64,000 bases of DNA from Quercus robur (taxonomy: Eukaryota; Streptophyta; Magnoliopsida; Fagales; Fagaceae): NCBI RefSeq assembly GCF_932294415.1, contig NC_065535.1, positions 9,729,282-9,793,281 on the forward strand, read 5' to 3'. A model generated the notes under the pieces. The model did no database searches. It saw only the letters and a list, made by a program, of their open reading frames with translations, and was not told the DNA's origin. The position numbers and the translations under genes are program-made. Shown piece by piece: positions 1 to 11,775 of the stretch. Position 1 is the stretch's first letter, and the number at the start of each line of letters is the position of its first letter.

Positions 1-696
1 ATTGAAAATACTAAAAAAAAAGTATCAGTTTATTACTTGAATTATAAGATTCTTGATCATTAGACTTAGGTTGAGTTTGTAAAATTGGAAAAAAAAAAAC
101 ATAGTTGCACACAGTTTAAAAAAGACATTGTTGAAAGGAACTTAAAATCTTTTAGAGTTTTTATTTTTTAAGGTAACACTAACTAATATTGAGTTTTTAT
201 TTTTTTTTATTTTATTATTATTATTTTTTTAAAGGAGCTAATATTGAGTATTTCTACCAACTAATATTGAGTTGAATCTTATTCGTCCATTTTGAAAATG
301 ATGGATTAAATTTTCCCACGCAATCAATATCTAAAGTTTTAAACTAATATTAATTATCACTAATTTGATATTTAATTAAAAAATTGATGGTTTGACAAAA
401 TACAATTCACTCATTTCAATAAATATGATTTTAGAAACATCATAGAGTTAACAACTTATCAATTGTGTGTGTGTTTCTGACGTTAGTAATTCTCATCAAC
501 TACCACCATTATGATGTGAACGTTTCTTTTATGAGTAATTCATCTAATTGTTTAGATATAAAATATAAAATAATAATATCTATTTCGTATGATTTAAAAA
601 AAAAAAAAATTTCTACATTATAGTTTTTTATTTGCCTCTCTATCCATCAAAAGAAATATGAATAATTCATGATTCTCTCTTTAAAATAAGAGACAC
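1..696. other. AT-rich spacer, no gene seen
   Basis: Homopolymer-rich, AT-rich DNA with no convincing reading frame, splice pattern or RNA gene on either strand. It ends at the target duplication of the inverted-repeat element that follows. Confidence 0.6.
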
Positions 697-699
697 TTA

Positions 700-1806
700 A
701 AGCATCCGCAGCCGGTTTTTATATCTCATCCTATTTTACCATCTCAAAAAGCAACTTTATCAATTATACCATACCATTTACAATATACCCAGCATTCCAA
801 AACTCTATTATTTTACCATTTTATTAAAATATTATTTTTTAATCTTTTTTTATTATTTCTCTTTTTCTCCTCCTTTTCCTCTCTTTCACCCTCAACCTCT
901 AGCACCGGCCTCAACCTCTAGCAAACTCATACCCAGCAAAATCACAAGAAGCAAATCACAACAAAAATTCACCCAAATCAAACAAGCACCAGAACTAAAT
1001 AATCTCAACCTCTAGCACCGGCCACAACTAAACAAACAATCACCACCACGCCACCACTACCCTCTGCCCAAACAAACCCCGTAAACACCGAAACCCACCA
1101 TCAAACCCATCGGAAAAAATCACAACCACCGAACCTAAATCCAACCACCCAACGCCAACCCAAACACCACCCAAACGCCACCCAAATCCGACCCAAACGC
1201 CGGAAACCGGAACCAAAAACCCAAAATAAAAAAAAACAAAACAAAACTCACCAAGTACCTACTACAAACCCAGCAAATCCATAACAACTCAACCAACCAA
1301 ATGCCGGCCACCAACCCAAAAACCGGCCACCATGTTAACACCACCAAATCCACCAAACGCCGATCTCTATGCCGATCTCCACATCGGTCTCCACGCCGAT
1401 CTCCACCGCGCTGACCTCCAGCCACCAGGGCAGCCGCGCCACCAGCCTCGCCACCACGCCGATCTAGAAACCCGATCCGGCGTGAGCTCCGATTTGGGTT
1501 GGTGATTCGGCGTGAGCTTCGAGAGAGAGAGAGGGGATGAGAAATAGAGAAAACGAAGAGAGAGAAAAGAAAGAGAAAAAATGAGAGGAGAGAGAGGAAT
1601 TGCCGGGTAAAAAGAGCATTAAAAATTTTTTTTTTTTATACCATTCAGCTACAGTACCATCTTACATTTGAGATGGTACTGTAGCTAAATCTCAAAAAAA
1701 AAAAAATGGCTTTTCGCATATGGCCTCTCAGTTGCTGAGCATTTCTTGGGCTTGTATGCCAAATGTATCTTACATTTGGCATATGCAAAGCCCACTGCGG
1801 ATGCTC
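700..1806. mobile_element. Harbinger-like non-autonomous element, 1.1 kb
   Basis: The left end AAGCATCCGCAG is matched by the inverted right end CTGCGGATGCTC. TTA flanks both sides (697-699 and 1807-1809), the three-base duplication expected of PIF/Harbinger elements. The interior is C- and A-rich with a GA-rich patch near 1520-1600 and holds no transposase. The family name rests only on the termini and the duplication. Confidence 0.6.
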
Positions 1807-1998
1807 TTATGGTTTTGTTGATCTGTGATACAGTTTTGTCTTCCCCATGTTACTAAGGTCAATAACTTTAAGGACAATAACTTTATACGAGGAATGACTA
1901 AAATCAATTACTTGCTGCTACTGTTACTTTTCATCTTTCAACTTTTCTTTAGAAAAATTGTTCATGCGAAAATGTGGTTTGGAACCACCTTACTAAGA

Positions 1999-2193
1999 GT
2001 CCGTTTAGAATCCGCTTATTTTATTGAAATTAAAAAAATTTTATTAAAAATATTGTAGATAAATGAAATGTTAGTTGAAATAGTACAGTAGGATCCATAA
2101 ATAGTACCAGAAAGTACACTGAGACCTATGAATAGTCGCAAAAATAAGTTGAATAATAATATAAGTTGACAAAATAAGCTAACCAAATAGACA
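1999..2193. mobile_element. Short MITE, about 195 bp
   Basis: The ends form an imperfect inverted repeat, GTCCGTTTAGAATCCGCTTA on the left against TAAGCTAACCAAATAGACAC on the right. Internally it contains 'agttgaaatagtacagta' and 'aataagttgaataataatat'. A relative with the same internal phrases lies at 36,642-36,807. It is non-coding; a hAT-like origin is a guess from the style of the ends. Confidence 0.5.
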
Positions 2194-2906
2194 CAAGTTA
2201 TTTTAAGAGTACAATTTATTGTGTCCCAATTTTGATTCGAAAGACATCAAGTGGCTACCTATATTAATTTCATACAAATCAATTATTTTTTCTTCACTAT
2301 TCAAAAATTACCACATCAAAGTTATAGTACAAAAAGTTGTAGTCCTAAATTTTCTCTACTAAAAAAGGGAAAAAATTTTAAAAAATAATAATTTGATTAT
2401 ATTTTTAAAACAAATCATATGCGGTCAATTTCACTCACTAATAGACAAAAGTATTTTTGGAGATAGGTTCACATTTGAATAATCATGTCATGCTTATTCT
2501 AGTCTGGAGGAGGATGATAATTGATGATTCACGTGTAACACGCGCAGTAGGAGAGAGCGTGAAGCAACAGTTCTAATAGGATGAAACTTTTCCACCTGGG
2601 ACGGAACCGGACCCCACTAGACTCGTATACACTGAGAAGCGAGAGAGAGAGAAATGATAAAAGAAGTGACCGAGTTGTGCGTGTTTCCTCTTCAAACTTT
2701 AAACTTTAATAGTCCTAGTCAATCCTCGATATCTCTCTCTATCCATCTATCTCCCCCTTCTCCAAAATACTCTTCAATCAGTTCAGTTTCGCGCAACTAT
2801 CACATCCCCACACCATTATGCCTTCAATACTTCCACCATTTTCCTAAACCCCACCAATCCCCACCACCCACATCATCACATTTTCCACCTCCAAACACCA
2901 CCATCT
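2194..2906. promoter_or_regulatory. Upstream region and leader of the DNA glycosylase gene
   Basis: The last 400 bp before the start codon hold an ACGT-core motif (CACGTGTAAC, near 2530), GA repeats (2641-2654) and then a pyrimidine/CA-rich leader. An 86-codon upstream frame (2654-2914) overlaps the glycosylase ATG in another frame. No clear TATA box was identified, so the transcription start is not assigned. Confidence 0.35.
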
Positions 2907-3962
2907 ATGGGTGAACAAACCCAAACGGAGCCCCACCTTGACTCCACCACCACAACCACCGCAATCGTGGAAGCCACCGCACCAACTCCAACTCCAACTC
3001 CAACCGCAACAGAAATAACTAATTCCCCAACCGAAATAACCAATGCGGCAGCAGAAGCAGCCGCAGCCGCAGCCACAACCCAAACCTCATCTCCCCCTTC
3101 CAAAATCCCTTTCCGTCCTCGAAAGATTCGAAAACTCTCGCCCGACCCGAATTCCCCTCAAACCCTTGCAATCACCACCCAAACCCAAACCCAAACCCAA
3201 ACCCAAACTCCGAAACCGAAATCTACCAAATCGAAAACCGCTCAGCCCCGCGCAATCCAATCCATACCCCGAATCGCGGCGAGGTCTCTCTCTTGCGACG
3301 GCGAGGTCGAAATCGCTCTCCGCCATCTCCGAAGCTCGGATCCGATTCTCTCTCCCTTAATCGATATCCACCAACCGCCAGTGTTCGACACTTTCCAAAC
3401 CCCATTCTTAGCCCTAACCAGAAGCATTCTCTACCAGCAGCTCGCGTACAAAGCCGGAACTTCAATCTACACTCGCTTCATCTCCCTCTGCGGCGGCGAG
3501 CCCGGCGTTCTCCCCGACACCGTTCTCGCCTTGACCCCTCAGCAGCTCCGCCAAATCGGCGTCTCCGGCCGAAAAGCCAGTTACCTTCACGACCTAGCGA
3601 GAAAATACCAGAACGGAATTCTATCCGATTCGGCGATTGTAAATATGGACGACAAGTCGCTGTTCACTATGCTCACTATGGTCAATGGGATTGGCTCTTG
3701 GTCCGTACACATGTTCATGATTTTCTCGCTGCACAGACCAGACGTGCTTCCGATCAATGATCTCAATGTCCGTAAAGGTGTTCAGTTACTCTACAATCTC
3801 GACGAATTGCCTCGCCCTTCGCAGATGGATCAATTGTGTGACAAGTGGAGGCCTTACCGCTCCGTCGCGTCGTGGTATATGTGGCGGCTCGCTGAAGCGA
3901 AAGGAGCTCCTTCAAGTGCGGCTGCTGTCGCGGCCGGAGCTAGTTTGCAGCATCAACAACAA

Positions 3963-4012
<50 letters not shown>

Positions 4013-4081
4013 GCAGGAGGAACAGCAGCACCATCAGCAGCATCAGATGATTGATCCAATTAATAGCATTCTCAATCTTGG
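2907..4081 (+). CDS. Exon 1 of the AlkA-like DNA glycosylase
   Basis: This exon holds the whole catalytic domain and the glutamine tract. If the intron were retained, translation would add only YDYLRYDS after the shared LG and stop at 4109. The start was chosen because it is the first ATG of this frame in a suitable leader and gives a length close to plant homologues. Confidence 0.85.
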
Positions 4082-7000
4082 GTATGATTACCTTCGCTAT
4101 GATTCTTGATTTTTCTTGCATAAGTAGTAGAAAAGGTCGAATTTTTGTAATTCTTGCAAGATCTGTTGATACTGGATTGTGGAAATTTGAGCTCATAGGG
4201 CTGATTGCTACAAAATTTTCATTTCTTGTTCAAGTGTATCTGAACTTGATTGATGATCATGGATGGGTTTTTGGAACTGTTATGGAGTAAGTATGGCATT
4301 GTTTGTTTGGTGTCTTAGAAGTTTTTTTTAAAAAAAATTTGTGTTTCTGATGCTCGTTATTCTGCTTATTGCGCATTGGGAAATGGATTGTTTTTTTGTT
4401 AGAATAGCTGTTATATCCGAAGTTGTGTTCCAATTGTTTCGCAATTGTGCCTCTGATTCTCGGTAGGAGCATGCATTTTATTTTTTGGGGGGTTTGATTT
4501 CTGTATTTATTTCTTATGTCCTTTTAAGTATTTTGGTTGTTGGATAATCTTTTAGGTGACATGGCTAACTAACATTTTGAATCTGCTTCTTGTAATGATT
4601 TTTTGATGCGTACATGTGTTGTCAAGTGTGAGTCGTCCTCTTTAATCTGTAACGAAAGAAGACACATGTGCATTGTGTTTTTTGCCTGCCAAATCTACAC
4701 TGGAGTCATGGTTTAACATGTATTGGACATGTATTCTAAATGATCGGTTGTAAGGAACTGAAGAAGAGAAAACCCTTATCCACTGTAGACTCTCCTTGTC
4801 ATTTGAAGAATAGAACTACTTGGCCACACGTGTTGAAATCTGTTAAATACGATGTTAAATATACTGAGGAAAGAAATTAATCGGCATGTGATGTTAAAGA
4901 AAGAATAAGGAAATTTGTCTACTCTTTCCATATGAAGAAAAATAAAAAACTACGTGTCGAGGCATCATATAAGTTTAAGATTATCTTCAATGTCTGTTTG
5001 TTTGGAAAATATAGAAGAAACACCTTGACCATTATCTTGTCACTTAGTCTATCTAAGGAGGGAATGCAAAAATTTGGAACACAATAAATGTACAACCATG
5101 AATGTCAATTGAAGGAAGAAAAGAAAAACATAGTTTCCACTTGAAGGAGGTTGTTTTGAGTTATAAATTATTTTTCATATAATTTAGTGCGTGTGTTTTT
5201 CCTTCTTCTTTTTGCATACATTTTTTGTACATTCTAGAATCTTTGAGAATCAGGTCCTCTCCCTCCCTCTCCGAATCATTCCTATGTTGCATCTCCCTCC
5301 CTTTGTCAAGCCTTTCCTTTAATGGTTGGGAGAAGCATTCACTTCTCGTAGCTTGGCAAGCATTCTTTCCAATCTTATTCAAATAGGGGGTGGTTTGGTT
5401 TGAACATAGGCTCAAATATGATTTGAAGGTCCTAGCTATGCCATGTGTTCAATACAATATCTGGAAAGCTGCAGGGATTACAAAAAGAGGGTGCTTTCCT
5501 GTGTTGCACAGAAAAAAGAAAAGGACCTAAGAGAAGACACTCTTCTCTTATGGCTAGTTTGGATGGAGGGGGAGTAGAATAGAGTTGGCCGGAAATTAGC
5601 TAACTGGCCATTGGGTTTCTTCCTCCCACACCCCCCTCTTCCGCCAAAATTGGTAGCGAGGGGATGATGAACAATGAAGCTATAGCTCACCTTTCCCGCT
5701 ATCTGCCTTTAAGTGATAGAGGAGTTTAATAGCCCACCCAAAAAAAAAGAAGAAAAAATCTAGAAGGGACTAAACTAGTTAAATGATGAATGTTCCATTG
5801 AGAATTGGAGATACTCTAGATAACAGTTAATAGAATGCATGACAAAGTTGTCACAAATCAAAGAAAAAGTTAATCCTCTCCTTTTAGTTCTTTTAGTTGT
5901 CATGTGGCATCTCATGAGGAGCGGGCCTCTTACATCAAAAGGTTTGTGAATTTGAGTTACCATTCCTTCGTGAAAAGCTCACCTGGAAGTGGAAGGTCCA
6001 ATTTTGGGCTAGAACAACCATCCTCAACTGCAAAGTTATCTGAAAATGGAAGGACTATAACATTTTCATTTGAGTTTGGCACTTGGAATATTTGTTGCAA
6101 GTGATATTGTGGAGAGTCAGATGCTTCATCAACTGTTAGAGAAATTTGAATTATACGTGACAGTGTGGTCATTCCCTTCTTTGGCTGGAGGTTTGTTGGG
6201 TTTTTCGGGTTTTCACTTGGGTCCGGAGGGGTGTGCAACAGCTGGAGGATGAGGATTGTCTCTCTCTCTTTGGCCGGAATTTGTCAGATGGCTGGGTTAT
6301 TGTTCAGTTGGGTGGCTATCTCTCTTTATGGAGGGTTGGGTTACTGTTGAGATTGAATTGATTTGGTTTTGGATTGGGGGTAGACCTGTTTCTAATGGGT
6401 TTGGGTTTGTCCAAATAAGATGTTTATCAATTGTTAAAGGTATTTTAATCATTTAAAAAACTATCTATAATGGTAAAAAAGTATAAATAAAGGGACAAAT
6501 TATAATTTCTTTAGTTAACCAAATAAAAGGACAAATGTATATATATATATATAAATACAATGTTGTTTATAATATGGTGTTAAATTCAAATTCTAAGTAA
6601 TTTTGAACAAAATAAATGTCAACTCTTGGAAATTTTAATTGTTGTAACTTTAAACTCTTTAAGAATCTATTACTCTCAGGATTTGTAATTATCAGCAACC
6701 TAAAAAACCCTTATATTATATGACATTGGTGATTGAGGGATTAAAACTCATGGCTCAGTACTTGTTGTAGAGTAGGTTGTTCTGGAGATCTTCATTCTTA
6801 ACACATCCATTAGAATGTTTGTTGCCTTTCACTTAAATATTTCATATTGAACTTCCCTTTGTGGATTTCGTTTGTTCTTTTTCCTGTGATTGAAGTTTAA
6901 ACTAAGGTACAGATGCAGTTTTGAACTATCCCTAGTATTTTATTTATTTTTTATTTTTTTATTTTTGTAATTTAAAATATCAATTTCAAGACCTGCACAA

Positions 7001-7579
7001 AGACGTATATATACTTGGTCAGTAGATCTAAGTAGAGTTGAATACCAGAAGCTAGACTCCCTGCTTATACCTTATTAAGCTTCTGAGTAAGACTTTAAAA
7101 AGAGAACTGAAAAAAAAAAGGAATCGTTGTGTGTGAATCCACCTATTAATGGGGAGGGAGTTGGTTGCCACCAGGCCCCAAAGGAAATGTTTTGCTTCAT
7201 TCTATAATCGAAGGTTGGATATTTTCTTATTTAGTTCAAGAGGTCTTGTTGAACAAAACCTACACAGAGAATTTATTCAACCTGATTGGGTCTATTTTCT
7301 TTCCAGGAAGATTTTATTTTTCATGTGATATAGCAACATGATCGTGTCCTGTATACACTTTAGGGGCAGCTATCCGTATTTTATTCAGTAGTGTTTATTA
7401 TTAAACCTTGGTAGGCTTGAGCTTTCATCCAAATAGGTTCCATGGTAAAGTTGTATGCCACTTAGGGATTATTAAAGAGCTTGAAACAGTCAACTTCTCT
7501 GCTAGTTATTCTTCATCTCTTTGTGATGCTTATTACCCTTCATGCCATGTGATATAGGGCCTGTGCTTGGGGACAATGA
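2907..7579 (+). CDS. DNA-3-methyladenine glycosylase, AlkA-like (HhH-GPD superfamily), two exons
   Basis: Predicted base-excision-repair glycosylase that removes alkylated bases from nuclear DNA. Residues 1-115 are low complexity (TPTPT and TQTQ runs, an alanine run, basic patches) and look disordered or targeting. Residues from about 130 to 335 form the HhH-GPD fold. The hairpin reads VNGIGSW (259-265), and the Asp of PINDLNVRKG (about D285) is the expected catalytic residue. A run of 21 glutamines (350-370) follows. The frame stays open to a TGA at 4107-4109, but exon 1 most likely ends at 4081 (GG|GTATGA). The acceptor GATATAG at 7551-7557 opens a 22-bp last exon. The splice keeps frame and ends the protein in ACAWGQ, a tail I recall from plant homologues, giving 398 residues. 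The family and exon 1 are secure; the exon 2 call is strong but unproven without transcripts. Confidence 0.85.
4082..7557 (+). other. Long intron of the glycosylase gene
   Basis: This 3,476-bp stretch is AT-rich and begins GTATGA and ends TATAG. It has no conserved coding sequence. It includes a short element-like patch near 5555-5640 (GGATGGAGGGGGAGTAGAAT) that resembles one at 27,838-27,956, and a (TA)n run near 6538-6553. All reading frames here are short and look accidental. Confidence 0.65.
7558..7579 (+). CDS. Exon 2 (last, 22 bp) of the DNA glycosylase
   Basis: It reads G|GCC TGT GCT TGG GGA CAA TGA after the AG at 7556-7557. Joined to the last two bases of exon 1 it completes a glycine codon and then gives ACAWGQ and a stop. 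It is too short for gene finders and was found by asking where the conserved tail was encoded. Confidence 0.7.
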
Positions 7580-9070
7580 TTTAGATTGAAATGGGAAGTT
7601 CAGGTATCATTCATCTCTGTCCATCCATCAGTCTGGGCGCATGTACTTCAGAGCAATGCAAGAGCAAGAATGGTAGTCTAATGGGAAATTTTGGCGCTGA
7701 AAGTTCAGACATTCAAAGCCTTTGGAGATCAGTTTGTCAAACTTTATTCAGTAAATCTTCTGTGAGATTAAATAAAGACCGTCTCTGCTAGGATTCTGTA
7801 ATATTAGTTGAAGGACAGCAATTTTAAGTTGTCTACATGTCTATTATAGGATTTAATAGAACAGTGCTACAAAAAACCTTTGAAGGTGGTTTGGCACTCA
7901 TGATGGATATTTCTGGGATTTCCAAACTAGTTTATTTATTTATTTATTTAAGATTTAGTATGCCCTAGTACCGAAAAGAGTCTGAATCTGTGAATTTGTC
8001 CTGCATTGTTTATAAATTAGTTTTTGAAAATACCATCTAAAGGTTTTACTGCAGTCTTTTTGTTTCCTTCAAGTGAAATATCAATGAGCTTTTAGTAATG
8101 AGACTAGTAACTTTCAAGTGTAACATCTGTACAGAGAGTAGCTGGTTGCACTCTCTGACCTGCTTCTCTCTTTCTCAAGTCACTGTGGCCTCATGTCTCC
8201 CGCAAAAGGATATTATATAATTATGTTTATGGTGGGTCCTACATGTCAACATGTGCGAGTTGGGTATATAGTATATACACCTGAAACATGATATATCCTC
8301 TTCATATCTCCCTCTCTGACCAAACAGAAAAAAATGCTGGGTCTTGCCCACCTTCTGCAACACTGCTTTGCACTTAATCAGTATTCTACTAACTTTGGGC
8401 ATTATAAGGAATCTTTGATCAATTTTGTAGACAACCCTCCCGCCGGATAGTACTTTTTTTGGTATCCTATTATATTTGTTATTGTAACGAGTAACCTGGT
8501 ACTTATATTTCTCGTAAGAGCACATAAGCTATCTGAGGATTTCTCAATCCTCTATGTTATACGACTATGTTTTGGTCTCATAAAACATTTGTGAATTGGG
8601 TGGTAATTACTGTGACCTGACTCTGATTTACATGCTACAAAAACATGAGAGGAATGAGAATTGAGCAAGAGGATGGGCATTGGATGGTAACTGGAGCAGA
8701 TATTGAAGGAATGAAAGAGAAGTTTAATGGAGATCAAAGAACACACGGTGGTAATTGGAGCACACTGATAATCGTTAGACATAGTATGAGTGGTGTAGGA
8801 CAATTCTTTAGGTTTTACAGTTTTACTGAGCCCATACCAATGCCTTTTTTTTTTCTTTGAATTATGGTGAAGGGTGCGTTTTTATTCCCGAATTTTTAGG
8901 AAAAATCTATTTGGATCTTGGGATTTACTTATATGGGCTTGGGAATTACCTATATGGGCTTGGGAGTGGACTGCCCCAGAAGCTTCTAAAATCTAGTCTT
9001 TTCTTCTTGTGTACGATACAATCGGCCTCTAATTTTGTTAAGCTCCAAGATCATTCACAGCAGTATAGTT
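7580..9070. other. Glycosylase 3' region and spacer
   Basis: The first few hundred bases are likely 3' UTR of the glycosylase. Beyond that I see AT-rich spacer, a TTTA repeat near 7929-7950, and a 19-bp near-duplication (TTATATGGGCTTGGGA / CTATATGGGCTTGGGA) at about 8929-8966. No gene is supported. Confidence 0.45.
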
Positions 9071-9074
9071 AAAT

Positions 9075-9845
9075 TTTTAGTTTTTTAGTACCACAAAAAA
9101 TCACTTTATCTGTTTTACCTTCTCACATCCCTTTTCACATTCTACAACAGTGGAGCTATTTTAGCTTTTAACATAATAAAATAATATAAAAACTACAATA
9201 AAATAATATTTCATTCAACCACCAACACACAACCACAACCACCATCAAACCCATAAAAATCACTGCACAACCACAACCCCGCCATGCCCATCAAAACCAA
9301 TGGAGAAGAACAAAAAAAGAAAGCAGAAAAATCAGCACAGCCAAATCGAAACCCATGCCCAAAACAAAAACCTAGCCTAAAACACAAACCAAAAATATAA
9401 GCATAGCACGAAACACAAAGCCGAAACACAAGCACAGCCTAAAACACAAAGTCGAAACACAAGCACAGCTTGAAACACAAAGCCAAAAACACAAGCTGAA
9501 ACACCGAAAATAGAGAAGAGAGGCCAAGATGGGTCAGGTCGACGGCAATGGGCCTGTGGCAGCTGGGCTCGTGCAGATCAGCGATGGGCCTGTGGCAACT
9601 AGGCTCGTGCAAATCGGCGATGGGTATGTGGAGGAATAAAGAAGAGATGGAGAGGCAGTGAGGAGAGAGACACGAAGAAAGGAGAATGAAATGCAGAAAA
9701 AATAAAAAATAAAAAAAGTAGTGTGAACGCAAAATAATTGTTTTTTTTTTTAGCTATGGTGTACAACCATACATAGCTGTGCATTGTAGCAATGAAGGTA
9801 AAGTGAAGGTAAATTTTTTATCTTTAACTCCACTGCTAGAATATG
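9075..9845. mobile_element. Probable degenerate MITE
   Basis: A C/A-rich interior is framed by TAGTACCAC...CAGTGGAGCTATTTTAGCTTTT on the left and ...AGCTATGGTGTACAACC...ACTCCACTGC on the right, the usual architecture of large non-autonomous inverted-repeat elements in tree genomes. A 41-bp unit (GGCCTGTGGCA..GGCTCGTGCA) is tandemly repeated at about 9545-9625. The ends are not crisp and no target duplication was found. Confidence 0.3.
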
Positions 9846-9884
9846 AATTTTTGTGTTTTGGTGAAACTAAGCTAACCTCTATTT

Positions 9885-10622
9885 GGAAGCGGCTCCTCTC
9901 CTGTTTGAAAGTTTCCAATTCTCTCTCTCTTGTTTTATTTTATTTTTAAGATTAAAGACATTTGGAAGCTAAATAATCTAAGGGTCAGAACATAGACACG
10001 TTAAATACAATTTTCATCTATTTTCTTTTTCTGTCTTCTTCACCCCTCTCCTTCTCTTCCTTTGTCTCTCATACATGAGTCACCAAATTACTGTACAAAC
10101 GAAGGCAAAGAAGAAGATGAAGGAGAGGAAGAAGAACTGAGATCAATTGGCCTCTCTTCAGTGTGATTTTGATCTTCTCCACTATGATTGGGACTCTTGC
10201 TAGCTAGCTAAAGTTTTGATTTAGGCATCTTTTTTATTTATTTTTTATTTTTTTATTGTTCTCTTTTTAAAGGAAAAACAAAATCTAATTATAGGGTTAG
10301 TGGGGGATTTAGAGCAAAATTTGCAGAAATTCCAATGTGCAGAAAAATTCCAAAGATTCTGTCCACACTTGCTAGAGCCAAGGAATTTACCTTGTAACCT
10401 CCTCCTCCTTCTTCTTCATTTGCACAGTAACTTGGTGACTCAATGAGAGAGACAGGAAGAGAGAGGGGCAAAGGAAGAGAGAAAGAAAGAAAAATAATGC
10501 TATGAAATTGTTTAGACCCTTAGATTGTTTAGATTCCACGTGTCTTTAATCTGAAAAAAAAGAAAAAAAGAAAAAAAAGAAGGAGAGAACCGGAGACTTG
10601 AACAGGAGAGGAGCCGCTCCCC
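9885..10622. mobile_element. hAT-like MITE with long inverted repeats
   Basis: The left end GGAAGCGGCTCCTCTCCTG is repeated inverted at the right end (CAGGAGAGGAGCCGCTCC). Similarity continues inwards for about 100 bp on each side; both arms contain 'ctaagggtc/gacccttag'. The flanks CTCTATTT (9877-9884) and CTGTATTT (10623-10630) match in 7 of 8 bases, consistent with an 8-bp hAT target duplication. No transposase is present. Confidence 0.65.
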
Positions 10623-10630
10623 CTGTATTT

Positions 10631-11250
10631 AACGTTGGAAGAAAGAGAGAAAAACGACATGACATCCAATCATGTTGTTTTTTATAAATGACATTTAAAA
10701 ATGTGAACAAAGTAAATGTATACATTCTCTATTGGACAACGTTGTAGCATATATTATGGGTTGGGCATCGGTATGGTATAAAGTAGAATCTTTGGTTATT
10801 ATTGGCCAATGCTTTTGTATTGTAGCCTAGCTAGATCACATCACATAAAGCAACCATTGTAACACAGCGCACACTCTTACACACACACAAAAAAAGAGAG
10901 AGAGATAATATGTATTGTCAAATCATTCAAATGTACTAAGTTCCAAATTCTAATCTGTTTTCTATCTGGCAACATTTCTAAACTTTGCAAATTGGAAGTA
11001 TTTGTGATGAGAGAGGTGCATTATGATATTAGGGAAACTGTTCGTATTTCCTAATAATCCAAAACTATATTATTGGACTGCGGGGGATATACTGGAAATA
11101 GTCATAAAAAAGCATTGTGGTTAACGGTTCATCAATATGAACACGTTTTTTCTGCATATATGTCACAATTATAAGTAAATATATTATGTGGAATATCTCT
11201 TTATACTTTATGCATTGTACTCTCTTCCAGTCTTTGTAATTTTCGCTACA
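10631..11250. other. AT-rich spacer, no gene seen
   Basis: Unremarkable AT-rich sequence with an (AC)n-(AG)n patch near 10,877-10,906. No supported coding or RNA feature. Confidence 0.5.
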
Positions 11251-11253
11251 GGA

Positions 11254-11603
11254 AGAGCACCCACAGTAGATGATGTGGGATATGTGCCAAATGCTAAATA
11301 TTTGGCACATATCCCACACCAAACCCCTTTTTCACCCATTTAGCAGATGTGGGATATGGTTTTTTTTTTGCAACATTGAACAGTACCGTGACAAATTTGC
11401 CACGGTACGGAAGATGTGTGGTATATTATTTATTGTTTGTTTATTATGTTGATGAGTAGTAAATATTATTTTAATGTATAGAATTGAATTATAAAACATC
11501 TGATAAATGAGATGTTATAAAATGATGTGGTAAAATAATAAAATAGACATTTAATGCGGTAAAATGATATAATTTTTGAAACATCTGCTACTACGGATGC
11601 TCT
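11254..11603. mobile_element. Harbinger-like MITE, 350 bp
   Basis: The left end AGAGCACCCACAGTAG and right end CTACTACGGATGCTCT are inverted copies of the same terminus seen in the 700-1806 element. An internal palindrome occurs at 11,273-11,316 (GATATGTGCCAAATG...CATATC). Its right end was copied into the tandem duplication that follows, so the outer target duplication is obscured. Confidence 0.55.
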
Positions 11604-11775
11604 AACAGTCATCTTATCCTCAACAGGCACGTAATTTCTTGCAACTATAAAATGGCCCAAAAGAGAGCTTCATGTGTCAATAATACGGATGCTCTAACAG
11701 GCATCTTATCCTCAACAGGCACGTAATTTCTTGCAACTATAAAATGGCCCAAAAGAGAGCTTCATGTGTCAATAA
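11592..11775 (+). repeat. 92-bp tandem duplication at a gene start
   Basis: Two adjacent 92-bp copies (11,592-11,683 and 11,684-11,775) differ clearly at one base (AACAGTCATC against AACAGGCATC). Each contains the end of the MITE, the sequence CTATAAAATGGCCC and the first 11 codons of the following acyl-ligase-like frame. Only the second ATG (11,744) enters the long frame; the first ATG (11,652) opens a 24-codon frame. Confidence 0.85.

Noticed and set aside
1135..1425. Minus-strand 96-codon frame in the first MITE
   Set aside because: Composition-driven frame inside a non-coding element, with no domain.
4082..4109. TGA at 4,107 as the true end of the glycosylase
   Set aside because: The frame crosses a good splice donor, and the expected conserved tail is found behind an acceptor at 7,558. 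Kept only as a possible intron-retention form.
3912..4196. Minus-strand frame rich in leucine
   Set aside because: It is the antisense of the CAG/CAA glutamine tract.
5161..5415. Minus-strand 84-codon frame within the glycosylase intron
   Set aside because: No recognisable domain and no supporting signals; it lies in an intron.
8175..8525. Minus-strand 116-codon frame downstream of the glycosylase
   Set aside because: No domain, unremarkable composition and no splice or promoter context; treated as chance.
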